Positions 46,929-58,429 are shown, counted from the stretch's first letter. The stretch is DNA of 64,000 nt from Micromonospora echinaurantiaca (GCF_900090235.1 NZ_LT607750.1:1314501-1378500); one strand, 5' to 3'. Made by a program: numbers and translations. Notes: a model not told the origin generated them from the letters alone.

Positions 46929-48562
46929 CCACCTCGGAGCTCGGCACCACGGCGAGCTCCGAGGTCGCCGCGGCGGCCCGGGAACTGCTCGCCGCGCTGG
47001 CCCTCGAACCGGCCGGCCGGGTCACCGCATCGGTCTACGAGACCGGGCGGCTGGTCACCCACGCGCCGTGGCTCACCGGCCACGACCGGCGGCTGGCGTA
47101 CCTGCTGGGCAGCCAGCGCCGCGACGGCGGGTGGGGCGCGCCGGGCGGCTACGCCCTGGTGCCGACCGCCAGCGCGGTGGAAGCGCTGCTCACCACGCTG
47201 CGCGCCGGCGGCGGGGACGCGGCGCCGTCCCCGACCGAGCTGGCCGCGGCGGCCGGCCGTGGGCTGGACGCGCTCGACGGCTGGCTCGCCGACGGGCTGC
47301 CGCTGCCGGACACCCCGGCCGCCGACCTGATCGTGCCGGCGCTGGTCGAGCGGATCGACGCCCACCTCGAGTGGTTCGACGAGCGCCCCGGCACCGGCCC
47401 GGACGGCTGGGCCGGCCGGCGCCTGCCGCCGGTGGACCGGCGGCGGCTGGACGGCCTCGGCGCGCTGCTGGCCAGCGGCCGGCCGGTGCCACAGAAGCTC
47501 CAGCACGCATTCGAGGTGCTCGGCCCGGCCGCCCGGGGCCGGCCCGACGTCGCGCCGGTCGCCGGTGCCGTGGGCGCCTCGCCGGCCGCCACCGCCGCCT
47601 GGGTCGGCGACGCCCCGGACGCGGCGAACCCGGCCGTGCGGGCGTACCTGGCCGAGGCGGTCCGCCCGCACGGCGGTCCGGTGCCCTGCTGCACCCCGAT
47701 CACGGTCTTCGAGCGGGCCTGGACGCTGAGCAGCCTGGCCCGGGCCGGCGTGCCGGTGCGGCCGGCGCCGAAGCTGGTCGCGGAGCTGGCCGGCGCGCTC
47801 GGCCCGCAGGGCACCCCGACCGGTCCGGGGCTGCCGGCCGACGCCGACACCACCTCGGTCACCCTCTACGCGCTGGCCCGGCTCGGCCACCCGGTGGACC
47901 CGGCCAGTCTGCTGCGCTACGACGTGGGCAGCCACTTCTGCACCTGGCGCGGCGAGGACGGGCGGTCGGTGACCACCAACGCGCACGTGCTGGAGGCGCT
48001 GGGCTGGCACGCCCGGCACACCGCCACCGGCGCCGCCCGGTACGGCGACCGGGTCGCCGCGCTGGCCGGCTGGCTGCGCGAGCAGCAGCGGTCCGACGGA
48101 CGGTGGGCCGACCGCTGGCACGCCTCGCCGTACTACGCCACGTCCTGCGCGGTGCTGGCGCTGACCGGGTACGCCCCGGCCGAGCTGGCCGGGCCGGCGG
48201 TGGACCGGGCGGTGGACTGGGTGGTGGCCACCCAGCGGCCGGACGGGTCGTGGGGGCGCTGGAGCGGCACCGTGGAGGAGACCGCGTACGCGCTGCACGT
48301 GCTGCTCGGCACCGACCGCCCGGCGCGGCCGGGGGTGCCGGAGGCGGCCCGCCGGGGCCTGCACCAGCTGGCCACGATGGACGGCCGCCGGGACGATCCG
48401 CCACTGTGGCACGACAAGGACCTCTACGCTCCGGTGCTGATCGTCCGGGCGGCCGTGCTCGCGGCCCGGCAGCTCGCGCTCACCAGATCGGACCTGCTCG
48501 GGCGGGGTGGGGCGGCGCTGGACGCGCCCGCGCCGGACGATTCCATGATCAGGAGCGCTTGA
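46925..48562 (+). CDS. Class II diterpene cyclase (protonation-type)
   Basis: A 545-residue protein with the beta-gamma double alpha-barrel repeats of class II terpene cyclases (QW-like segments such as GSQRRDGGWGAP, QQRSDGRWADRWHASPYY, QRPDGSWGRW). The protonation motif is PADADTTSV at about residue 306, a DxDTT form instead of DxDD. It probably cyclises geranylgeranyl diphosphate. No GGPP synthase gene is in the window, so precursor must come from elsewhere. The conservon promoter overlaps its stop. Confidence 0.87.
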   Translation: MTTSELGTTASSEVAAAARELLAALALEPAGRVTASVYETGRLVTHAPWLTGHDRRLAYLLGSQRRDGGWGAPGGYALVPTASAVEALLTTLRAGGGDAAPSPTELAAAAGRGLDALDGWLADGLPLPDTPAADLIVPALVERIDAHLEWFDERPGTGPDGWAGRRLPPVDRRRLDGLGALLASGRPVPQKLQHAFEVLGPAARGRPDVAPVAGAVGASPAATAAWVGDAPDAANPAVRAYLAEAVRPHGGPVPCCTPITVFERAWTLSSLARAGVPVRPAPKLVAELAGALGPQGTPTGPGLPADADTTSVTLYALARLGHPVDPASLLRYDVGSHFCTWRGEDGRSVTTNAHVLEALGWHARHTATGAARYGDRVAALAGWLREQQRSDGRWADRWHASPYYATSCAVLALTGYAPAELAGPAVDRAVDWVVATQRPDGSWGRWSGTVEETAYALHVLLGTDRPARPGVPEAARRGLHQLATMDGRRDDPPLWHDKDLYAPVLIVRAAVLAARQLALTRSDLLGRGGAALDAPAPDDSMIRSA

Positions 48563-48587
48563 GTGACGAAGCGGACGCTGCTAGCGT
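48559..48587 (+). promoter_or_regulatory. Promoter of the conservon operon
   Basis: TTGAGT (48559-48564), a 17-base spacer and TAGCGT (48582-48587) form the best sigma-70-like promoter seen in the window. The -35 overlaps the stop codon of the class II cyclase gene. Predicted start is about 48594, about 70 bases before cvnA. Confidence 0.6.
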
Positions 48588-48661
48588 GCGCCGGGGTCGA
48601 TGCGTGCGCGTACGTGCGCGACTGACTGACGGATCACACAGGCCACGCCAGGGACGGTGTA

Positions 48662-51277
48662 ATGGGTTCCCGCAGTTCGAATCTGCGTACCAAGGTTGTC
48701 GCCCTGCTCGCCTCGCTGGTCGCGCTCTGGAGCTTCACCGCCTGGGTGACCATCCGGGACGGCGTGAACCTGCTCGGCGTGCAGGCGCTGGACAGCAAGG
48801 TCTTCAACCCCACCGAGCCGCTGCTGCTGCAGTTGCAGCTGGAACGCCGGACGTCGGTGACCTTCCTCGGGCGTCCCGACGACGGCCAGCGGGCGGCCCT
48901 GGCCGAGGTGCGGCAGCGCACCGACCAACTCGCCGCCGAGTTCACCGAGTCGATCGACAGCTGGCAGGTCGCCGCGCTCGGCAGCGACACGCTCGACCAG
49001 CGGCTCGACGAACTGGTCGGCGGCCTCGACGAGCTGGCGGCCACCCGTACCGCGGTCGACGACAAGAGCATCGACCGGGCCGAGGCCGGTGGCGCGTTCA
49101 CCGAGCTGATCGAGTCGATCTACCGGGTCTACGACGCGCTCGGCAACCTCGACGACGAGCAGGCCGCCGAGGACACCGCCGCGCTGATCGGCCTCAACCG
49201 GGCCCGGGAACTGCTGTCCCAGGAGGACGCCCTGCTCGCCGGCGTGCTGGCGGCCGGTCGGATCACCCCCGCGGAGCGGGCGCAGTTCACCCGGATCGTC
49301 GGCGCCCGGCAGTTCACCGCCAACCAGTCGATCGTCCGGCTGCCCGCGGCCGACCAGCGTCGCTACGACCAGATGTCCACCGGCGAAACCTTCCGCCGGC
49401 TGGCCGACCTGGAGAACCAGGTCATGCAGAGCGACGCCGGCACCCGGCCCCCGGTCGAGGCGGCGCAGTGGAACGACACCACCGCTCCGGCGCTGACCGA
49501 GATCGGCGACGTGGTGCTCGCCGGTGGCGACGACATCGTCGACCGGGCCACCCCGATCGCCATCGGCGTCATCGTCCGGCTGGTGCTCGCCGCCGGTCTC
49601 GGCCTGCTCGCCGTCGTCGCCTCGATCATCGTGTCGATCACCACTGCCCGGGCCCTGGTGCGCCAGCTGGAGCGGCTGCGCGAAGCCGCCTTCCGGCTGG
49701 CCAACGAGCGGCTGCCCAGCGTGGTCGAGCGGCTCGGCCACGGCGAGGAGGTCGACGTGGCCAAGGAGGCGCCGCCGCTGCAGTTCGGTGACGACGAGAT
49801 CGGCCAGGTCGGCAAGGCCTTCAACGCGGTGCAGGAGACGGCGATCCGCACCGCGGTCGAGCAGGCCGAACTGCGCCGCAACGTCCGCGAGGTGTTCCTC
49901 AGCCTGGCCCGGCGCACCCAGGCGCTGGTGCACCGCCAGCTCACCCTGCTCGACGCGATGGAGCGGCGAGAGCAGGACGCCGAGGAGCTGGAGGACCTGT
50001 TCCGGGTCGACCACCTGGCCACCCGGATGCGGCGCAACGCGGAGAACCTGATCGTGCTCTCCGGCTCCACCCCCGGCCGCGCCTGGCGGCGCAACGTGCC
50101 GATGGTGGACGTGGTCCGCGGCGCGGTCGCGGAGGTCGAGGACTACACCCGGGTCAACGTGCTGCCGCTCGGGCCGGTGTCGCTGACCGGCCGCGCGGTC
50201 GGTGACGTCATCCACCTGCTCGCCGAGCTGATCGAGAATGGCCTGTCCTTCTCGCCGCCGCACACCACCGTCGAGGTGCGCGGGCAGATGGTGGCCAACG
50301 GCTTCGCGATCGAGATCGAGGACCGCGGCCTGGGCATGAGCGAGGAGGACCTGGCCGCCGCGAACCACCGGATCGTCGACCAGTCCGACCTCAACCTGGC
50401 CAACGCCGCTCGGCTGGGCCTGTACGTGGTGAGCCGGCTGACCGAGCGGCACGGCATCCGGGTGCAGCTGAAGGAGTCCGCCTACGGTGGCACCACCGCG
50501 GTCGTGCTGATCCCGGCCGACCTGGTCACCGCCGACGACTCCGACCCGAGTACCTCGGGCGGCTTCCCCGCCGGCGCTCCCGCCCCGACCGCGGCGCCGG
50601 CTGCCGCGGCCCCGGCCGCGCCGGCCGCCGAGCAGCCGTCCGCCCCGCTGGCGGTGCCGGTGGCGCTGGCCGAGCCGCCGGTCGTCGCCGAGCCGGTCGA
50701 GCCGGTCGAGCCGGCCCCGGTGGCCACGGCGGGCGCCGACGGCGCTGACGGCGAGTCCGGCAGCGACGGCGGTGCGGACGGGGCGCTGCCCACCCGGACC
50801 CGGGGCCGGAGCCTGCCGGCCGGCGAGGACCCGCTGCCGACCCGGGCCCGGCGCTGGTCGGAGCAGGCGGCCCTGGACGGGCCGACCTTCCCGACCGGCC
50901 TGCCGATGGCCGCCGCCCGGTCCGACGTGGACGTCACGCCGACCGGTGCCCCGGCCGGTCCGGCGCCCGCCGGCGACGCCGCCCCGGCGACCGACGGTCG
51001 CCCGGACGCCGCCGCCGGACAACCGCAACCGGCCCGGACCGACTCCGGGCTGCCCGTCCGGGTCCGGCAGGCCAACATCGTGCCCGAGCTGCGCGACGAG
51101 TCGGCCGCCCCGGACGACGACGAGGACGTGGTCCGCCCGCCCGAGCAGGTACGCCGGATGATGAGCTCCTACCAGACCGGCACCCGGCGCGGGCGTACGG
51201 ACGCGGCGCGACTGCTCGGCGGGCCCGGCGCCAGGCCGGACTCCGGGCCCGACCCCGACGAGCAACAAGCGACCTGA
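48662..51277 (+). CDS. cvnA: Conservon sensor kinase-like protein CvnA
   Basis: An 871-residue membrane protein. One helix lies at about 14-34, an extracellular nitrate-sensing-like four-helix domain at 40-295, and a second helix at about 300-322. A helical linker (DHLATRMRRNAENLIVLSG) follows, then a HATPase domain with LAELIENGLSFSPP (about 522-535) and IEDRGLGMSEEDL. The tail from about 620 is Ala/Pro-rich with LPTRxR-type motifs. It heads cvnABCD, a multi-protein membrane switch in Streptomyces in which a GTPase is coupled to this sensor. Kinase activity is not certain. Confidence 0.9.
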   Translation: MGSRSSNLRTKVVALLASLVALWSFTAWVTIRDGVNLLGVQALDSKVFNPTEPLLLQLQLERRTSVTFLGRPDDGQRAALAEVRQRTDQLAAEFTESIDSWQVAALGSDTLDQRLDELVGGLDELAATRTAVDDKSIDRAEAGGAFTELIESIYRVYDALGNLDDEQAAEDTAALIGLNRARELLSQEDALLAGVLAAGRITPAERAQFTRIVGARQFTANQSIVRLPAADQRRYDQMSTGETFRRLADLENQVMQSDAGTRPPVEAAQWNDTTAPALTEIGDVVLAGGDDIVDRATPIAIGVIVRLVLAAGLGLLAVVASIIVSITTARALVRQLERLREAAFRLANERLPSVVERLGHGEEVDVAKEAPPLQFGDDEIGQVGKAFNAVQETAIRTAVEQAELRRNVREVFLSLARRTQALVHRQLTLLDAMERREQDAEELEDLFRVDHLATRMRRNAENLIVLSGSTPGRAWRRNVPMVDVVRGAVAEVEDYTRVNVLPLGPVSLTGRAVGDVIHLLAELIENGLSFSPPHTTVEVRGQMVANGFAIEIEDRGLGMSEEDLAAANHRIVDQSDLNLANAARLGLYVVSRLTERHGIRVQLKESAYGGTTAVVLIPADLVTADDSDPSTSGGFPAGAPAPTAAPAAAAPAAPAAEQPSAPLAVPVALAEPPVVAEPVEPVEPAPVATAGADGADGESGSDGGADGALPTRTRGRSLPAGEDPLPTRARRWSEQAALDGPTFPTGLPMAAARSDVDVTPTGAPAGPAPAGDAAPATDGRPDAAAGQPQPARTDSGLPVRVRQANIVPELRDESAAPDDDEDVVRPPEQVRRMMSSYQTGTRRGRTDAARLLGGPGARPDSGPDPDEQQAT

Positions 51278-51368
51278 CCGGCGCGGGCGGTGCGGGTACC
51301 CCGCTCGCGACGTGACGGTCAGCCCCACACGAGCACGGCGACAACGCCGGGGGAGAAGAGGACGACGA

Positions 51369-51791
51369 GTGGCGCAGAAGACGGCTTCGAGTGCCGACCT
51401 GACGTGGTTGCTGGATGATCTGGTCGGCCGGGTGAAGCAGGCCGAGCATGCTGTCGCGCTCTCGACGGACGGCCTGCTGATGGCCTCCTCGCAGGGACTC
51501 AGCCGCGACGACGGAGAGCACCTCGCGGCGATGGCGGCGGGCATCCAGAGCCTGGCCCGGGGCGCCGGCAAGCGCTTCGGCGGCGGGCAGGTGCAGCAGA
51601 CCATCATCGAGATGCAGTCCTCGTTCCTGTTCGTCACGGCCGCCGGGCGCAACGCCTGTCTCGCGGTGCTGGCCAGCGAGGACGCCGACGTGGGCCTGAT
51701 CGCGTACGAGATGGCGATGCTGGTCACCCGGGTCGGCAAGTTCGTCGCCTCGCCGACACGCAACGCCGAGCAGTCGGCCGGCGAGAAGTAG
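51369..51791 (+). CDS. cvnB: Roadblock/LC7 domain protein CvnB
   Basis: A 140-residue protein with one roadblock/LC7 (longin-like) domain, including LLDDLVGRVKQAEHAVALSTDGLLMASS and FLFVTAAGRNACLAVLAS. In conservons this subunit contacts the GTPase and likely adjusts its nucleotide state. GTG 51369 follows GAGG. The start is 91 bp after cvnA, and the stop is five bases before cvnC. Confidence 0.93.
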   Translation: MAQKTASSADLTWLLDDLVGRVKQAEHAVALSTDGLLMASSQGLSRDDGEHLAAMAAGIQSLARGAGKRFGGGQVQQTIIEMQSSFLFVTAAGRNACLAVLASEDADVGLIAYEMAMLVTRVGKFVASPTRNAEQSAGEK

Positions 51792-51796
51792 CCGCG

Positions 51797-52183
51797 ATGA
51801 CGGTGCAGGGAGAGTCCGCGGAACATCAGTGGGTGGACGACCATGCGGGTCCGGTGGTGCGTCCGTACGCGGTGACGCGTGGCCGGGCCCGCCCGGTCAC
51901 CGGCACGTTCGACCTGATCTCCCTGGTGACGGCGACCCGGGCCGACGTGACCCCGGAGGTCGGCCTGGGGCCGGAGCACCTGGCGATCGTCGGGCTCTGC
52001 CAGCGGATGCAGTCCGTCGCCGAGATCGCCGCCCACCTGGACCTGCCGGTGGGCACCATCCGCGTCCTGCTCGGCGATCTGGTGGCTCGCAACCTGGTGC
52101 AGGTCCGCGAGCCGCGGAACACGGCCGGCCTTCCCGACAACAGCGTTTTCGAGGCGGTAATCAATGGACTACGGGCACTCTGA
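51797..52183 (+). CDS. cvnC: DUF742 protein CvnC
   Basis: A 128-residue protein of the DUF742 family. The winged-helix-like segment SVAEIAAHLDLPVGTIRVLLGDLVARNLV is obvious, although such proteins are grouped with a membrane switch and DNA binding is not shown. The N-terminal 45 residues are polar, with the family motif VRPYAVTRGRARP. The stop lies 20 bases inside cvnD, so the two are translated together. Confidence 0.92.
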   Translation: MTVQGESAEHQWVDDHAGPVVRPYAVTRGRARPVTGTFDLISLVTATRADVTPEVGLGPEHLAIVGLCQRMQSVAEIAAHLDLPVGTIRVLLGDLVARNLVQVREPRNTAGLPDNSVFEAVINGLRAL

Positions 52184-52772
52184 GCGGCCGGCGGGAGCGA
52201 CCCCACTGCCCACCGCGATCAAGATCCTGGTCGCGGGTGGATTCGGCGTGGGCAAGACCACCATGGTCGGTGCGGTCAGCGAGACGCGCCCGTTGCGTAC
52301 CGAGGAGGTGCTGACCGAGAGCGGCGTCGGCATCGACGACCTCTCCGGGGTGGAGAGCAAGACCACCACCACGGTGGCGATGGACTTCGGCCGGATCACC
52401 ATCAGCGACGACCTGGTGCTGTATCTTTTCGGCACCCCCGGTCAGGACCGGTTCTGGTTCGTCTGGGACGAGTTGGCGCTCGGCGCGATCGGCGCGGTGG
52501 TGCTGGCGGACACCCGTCGGCTGGCCGACTGCTTCCCCTCCATCGACTACTTCGAGGGCCGGGGCACCCCGTTCGTGGTGGCGGTGAACTGCTTCGAGGG
52601 CGCCCGGCAGTACCGGCTGGACGAGGTGCAGGCGGCACTCAACCTGGACCCGGGGGTACCGGTGCTGCTCTGCGACGCCCGGCAGCGTGAGTCCAGCAAG
52701 GAGGTGCTCATCACGCTGATGGAGCACGCCATGAAGACCCGGGACGCCCGCCGCCGGGCCGCCGCCGACTGA
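52164..52772 (+). CDS. cvnD: Small GTPase CvnD
   Basis: A 202-residue Ras-like ATP/GTP-binding protein. G1 is GGFGVGKTT (about 25-33), G3 is FGTPGQDRFWF, and the G4 position reads AVNCFEG rather than NKxD, a deviation regular in CvnD. It starts inside cvnC. In Streptomyces conservons the GTPase is the output of the CvnA sensor. Its effector is unknown. An ABC-F gene remnant follows immediately. Confidence 0.93.
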   Translation: MDYGHSERPAGATPLPTAIKILVAGGFGVGKTTMVGAVSETRPLRTEEVLTESGVGIDDLSGVESKTTTTVAMDFGRITISDDLVLYLFGTPGQDRFWFVWDELALGAIGAVVLADTRRLADCFPSIDYFEGRGTPFVVAVNCFEGARQYRLDEVQAALNLDPGVPVLLCDARQRESSKEVLITLMEHAMKTRDARRRAAAD

Positions 52773-52779
52773 CCATGCC

Positions 52780-52913
52780 CTTCGCGGTCTGTCGCTCGCC
52801 CTGGTCGACGAGCTCGAACAGGCGCTCGACGGGTACGGCGGGGCGCGCCGGTCCTGGTGACGCACGATCGGGCGCTGCGGCAGCGCTTCACCGGCAGGCG
52901 AATTCTGCTCTCG
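52780..52913 (+). pseudogene. Remnant of an ABC-F ATPase C-terminus
   Basis: Read from 52780, the frame gives LRGLSLALVDELEQALDGYG and then hits a stop. One base of frame change restores APVLVTHDRALRQRF. Together these match the end of an ABC-F ATPase: the segment after Walker B (typically HLSLxLVxxLExAL) and the switch histidine in THDRALR. The rest of the gene is missing. The fragment begins eight bases after the cvnD stop and ends at the vgb ribosome site. Confidence 0.65.
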
Positions 52914-52924
52914 GGAGGTTGCAC

Positions 52925-53761
52925 ATGCAGATCGACGGTTCGCCGTACGGGGTCGTCACCGGGCGGGACGGCGCCCTGTGGTTCACCCTCGTCCAGCAAG
53001 GGCGGATCGGGCGCGTCGTGCCGGGCGGCGAGCCGACCTTCTTCCAGCTCGATCCGCCGGACGGTCAGCCCACGGTGATCACCACGGGGCACGACGGCGC
53101 GCTGTGGTTCACCGAGCACGCCGGCGGCCGGATCGGCCGGATCGGCGTCGACGGGACGGTCCGCGCGTTCGACGTCGCCTCGCCGTACGGCATCGTCGCC
53201 GGCCCCGACGGCGCGATGTGGTTCACGCAGCTCCAGGAGGACCGGATCGGCCGGATCGATCCGGCGGGCCGGATGAGCTTCGTCGCCCTGCCCACCGAGA
53301 AGGCCATGCCGTCGGCGATCGCCGCCGGGCCCGACGGGCTGCTCTGGTTCACCCTCAACCAGGGCAACGCGATCGGCAGCGTCACGGTGGCGGGGGAGGT
53401 CACGCTCCATCCGCTGCCCACCGGGGCCGCGGCGCCGGTGGGGATCTGCGCCGGCCCGGATCGGGCGATGTGGTTCGTCGAGATCGGCGCGGGCCAGATC
53501 GGCCGCATCGACGGCGCCGGCACGATCACCGAGCATCCGTTGCCGGATCGGGCGGCGCGGCCGCACGCCATCGTGGCCGGCCCCGACGACGCCCTCTGGT
53601 TCACCGAGTGGGGCGCCGGCAGGCTGGGACGCATCACCACCGACGGCACGGTCACGGAGTACCCACTTCCGGGTGCCGAACCGCACGGCCTGACGGTGGG
53701 ACCGGACGGCAGGATCTGGGTCGCGATGGAGTCGGGCGCCCTCGTCGCGGCGGAGGCGTGA
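52925..53761 (+). CDS. vgb: Virginiamycin B lyase (streptogramin B lyase)
   Basis: A 278-residue seven-bladed beta-propeller enzyme that opens the cyclic depsipeptide of type B streptogramins. Blade repeats of the form GPDGAMWFTQ...DRIGRI are evident seven times. Candidate catalytic residues are H214 (RPHAIVAG), H254 (EPHGLTVG) and E269 (VAMESG), spaced like the His/His/Glu set in staphylococcal Vgb. GGGAGG six bases before ATG 52925 gives a clear start. It lies next to a broken ABC-F gene and may be self-resistance or acquired resistance. Confidence 0.88.
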   Translation: MQIDGSPYGVVTGRDGALWFTLVQQGRIGRVVPGGEPTFFQLDPPDGQPTVITTGHDGALWFTEHAGGRIGRIGVDGTVRAFDVASPYGIVAGPDGAMWFTQLQEDRIGRIDPAGRMSFVALPTEKAMPSAIAAGPDGLLWFTLNQGNAIGSVTVAGEVTLHPLPTGAAAPVGICAGPDRAMWFVEIGAGQIGRIDGAGTITEHPLPDRAARPHAIVAGPDDALWFTEWGAGRLGRITTDGTVTEYPLPGAEPHGLTVGPDGRIWVAMESGALVAAEA

Positions 53762-53802
53762 CCAGCACCGCCGGGTAGGCGTTCCACCGGCCGCACGACG
53801 AA

Positions 53803-53836
53803 AGGGCCCCTCCCCGCATCCGCGGGAAGGGGCCCT
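53803..53836. terminator. Hairpin between vgb and aconitase
   Basis: AGGGCCCCTCCCCGC (53803-53817) pairs with GCGGGAAGGGGCCCT (53822-53836) with one mismatch and an ATCC loop. It is located between convergent stops and can serve both strands. Confidence 0.8.
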
Positions 53837-53851
53837 CTCCGGTGTACGACG

Positions 53852-56707
<2,856 letters not shown>

Positions 56708-56773
56708 ACCAGCGACCGTGAGTAGTCCTGAGCAGTCTGTCGCACCGGCCGGAGTGCCGCCGTGGTTAGGTGA

Positions 56774-56820
56774 CACTTACCGCCGATTCTCGCTTTCAAC
56801 AAAACCGTACGTCCGTCTTG
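56774..56820 (-). promoter_or_regulatory. Aconitase promoter with AcnR-like operator
   Basis: On the minus strand a 20-bp site (56820-56801, CAAGACGGACGTACGGTTTT) is followed by TTTGTT as -35, an 18-base spacer and TAAGTG (56779-56774) as -10. The site matches 17 of 20 bases of the operator at the AcnR-like gene, at the same position relative to the -35. Confidence 0.65.
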
Positions 56821-56867
56821 CTAAACACGCAACCTCGTGCCATGGTTCGGGACGAGGAGGTACCACC

Positions 56868-57224
56868 ATGATCCATCACGTCCAACTCGCCTGCCCGCGC
56901 GGCTCCGAGGACGCGTCCCGGTCCTTCTACGTGGGCGTGCTCGGCCTCACCGAGAAGCCCAAGCCGCCGGTGCTCGCGGCCCGCGGTGGCTGCTGGTTCA
57001 CCGGACACGGCACCGAACTGCACCTCGGCGTCGAGGACGACTTCCGGCCCGCCCGCAAGGCGCACCCCGCCCTGGTCTGGCCGGACCTGGACGCGCTCGC
57101 CGACCGACTCACCGCCGCCGGTCACCCCGTCACCTGGGGCGATGACGAGCTACCCGGGATGCGCCGCTTCCACACCGAGGACGTGCACGGCAACCGGCTG
57201 GAGTTCCTGACCCCGCTCGATTGA
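56868..57224 (+). CDS. VOC family (glyoxalase-like) protein
   Basis: A 118-residue protein with the vicinal oxygen chelate fold. Visible features are the start MIHHVQLACPRGSEDASRSFYVGVLGL, a metal-binding-type HLGVEDD strand, and the end EDVHGNRLEFLTPLD with a conserved Glu. GAGGAGG lies about nine bases upstream of ATG 56868. It is divergent from aconitase, with the AcnR-like site in the shared 160-bp region, so it might share control. The substrate is unknown. Confidence 0.85.
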   Translation: MIHHVQLACPRGSEDASRSFYVGVLGLTEKPKPPVLAARGGCWFTGHGTELHLGVEDDFRPARKAHPALVWPDLDALADRLTAAGHPVTWGDDELPGMRRFHTEDVHGNRLEFLTPLD

Positions 57225-57248
57225 CCCGCGGCCCGCTGGGCGGCGTCC

Positions 57249-57374
57249 GGCCCGTCGTGCGGGCCGATGCCGGCCCTGTCGTGCGGGGGCGATGCCTGGC
57301 CCGTCGTTGCGGGGACGATGCCTGGCTTGTCCGTGCCGGGCGGCGGCCGGCCTGTCGTGCGGGGGACGTCGGGG
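57249..57374. repeat. Five degenerate 23-26 bp tandem repeats
   Basis: Units resembling GGCCTGTCGTGCGGGGGCGA, each followed by TGCC or similar, run from just after the VOC stop to the ArsC-like stop. Copies two and three are closest. No coding evidence. Confidence 0.65.
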
Positions 57375-57375
57375 T

Positions 57376-57759
57376 TCAGGCCGTGCCGGTGGCGCCGCCG
57401 GCACGGCGTACGGCCTCGTCCAGGGCTTCGGGGGTACGACCGACCAGCGCGCTGCCGTCGTCGAGCAGCAGGATCGGGCGCTGGATCAGCTCCGGCGAGG
57501 CGACCATCGCCTCGATCCAACGCGGCTCGGTCGCCGTGTCGCGCGGCCAGTCCGCCATCCCCCGAGAGACCGCCGCCGGCTCCTGGAGCCGGCAGATGTC
57601 CCAGGGACGCGCGTCCAGCCGGCGCAACACCTCGACCAGTTCCTCGACGGTCGGCGGCTGGTCGAGGTACGGCCGGACCTGGTAGCCGACGCCGGCCTCG
57701 TCCAGGACGGACCGGGCGCAAGCGCTCTTGGAGCAGGCGGGGTTGTTCCAGATCTCCAT
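57376..57759 (-). CDS. ArsC/Spx-family protein
   Basis: A 127-residue thioredoxin-fold protein starting MEIWNNPACSKSACARSVLD. Cys9 is in the position of the ArsC active site, and Cys14 takes the CxxxxC place. The rest (PTVEELVEVLRRLDARPWDICR, then RPILLLDDGSALVGRTPEAL) fits the family. It may be a glutaredoxin-dependent arsenate reductase or a redox protein of unknown role; no arsenic genes are near. ATG 57768 would add three residues. Confidence 0.85.
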   Translation of the reverse strand: MEIWNNPACSKSACARSVLDEAGVGYQVRPYLDQPPTVEELVEVLRRLDARPWDICRLQEPAAVSRGMADWPRDTATEPRWIEAMVASPELIQRPILLLDDGSALVGRTPEALDEAVRRAGGATGTA

Positions 57760-57828
57760 GCCCGACATGGTGCCAGCCGCCCATCCTGGCACGCCCGCCC
57801 CGGTAGCGCCCCACCGGCGCCCGGCGCT

Positions 57829-57882
57829 CCGGGATGTAGGGGCCTCGGAGCCCCCGGCAGGCCACTACATCCCGCATGTTGC
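57829..57882. repeat. Inverted pair of the ACATCCCG repeat
   Basis: GGGATGTAG (57831-57839) pairs with CTACATCCC (57865-57873). After one mismatch GGCC pairs with GGCC, leaving a 15-base loop. The right copy continues as ACATCCCGCATGT, one base from the palindrome found three times near 17 kb. The flanking AGGCC is also shared. Confidence 0.8.
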
Positions 57883-58230
57883 GCGGACTCAGCGGCGAGG
57901 ACGCCCGCCCGGGGCCGGCCCGTCGGTCAAGCGCCGTGATGTTCCGGCGGGCGTCGACCTGGTCGGCCCGTCGGCCCGTCGGCCCGTCGGTCTGTCCGGG
58001 CGGCCGGGAGCGGCCCGAGGCCCGGGAACCGGCCTTCGACCGGGCCACCGCCGCCCGGTGCTCGCCGCGGCCGCGCGTGTCGTGGCCGGAGTGGGCAGTT
58101 CCGCACCGGCGTGATACCTCAGAGTCATAAATATGCCGCTGTGTCATCACGCCCGTCGGGCGATCGGTCGGCGCTGGCGTCCCCGACGCCCCTGGCACCC
58201 CTGCGCATTGACCACGGTGCTCTTGCAGTC

Positions 58231-58309
58231 GTGATCCACTCCGTGTCGGCGATGTGGCGGCATCCCGAGCCGGCGGACACCCCCATGTCCCCGACACGGT
58301 GTGGATCAC
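58231..58309. repeat. Imperfect 19-20 bp inverted repeat
   Basis: GTGATCCACTCCGTGTCGG (58231-58249) matches the complement of 58291-58309 (CCGACACGGTGTGGATCAC) with one mismatch; the loop is about 40 bases. REP-like by appearance; no function shown. Confidence 0.7.
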
Positions 58310-58429
58310 CGGGGTGCGTGGTGAGTCGTTGGTGACATGAGCTCCACAGCGCGCCCGCTGGCGGCCATTCCCTCCCCATCGCCCCACACCAGCCCGCCGC
58401 GCATCTCGCGGCCGCCCGGACAGCCCGGT

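Noticed and set aside
56708..56776. Extended aconitase start at GTG 56776
   Set aside because: That codon lies within the putative -10 of the promoter, and the extra residues do not resemble AcnA.
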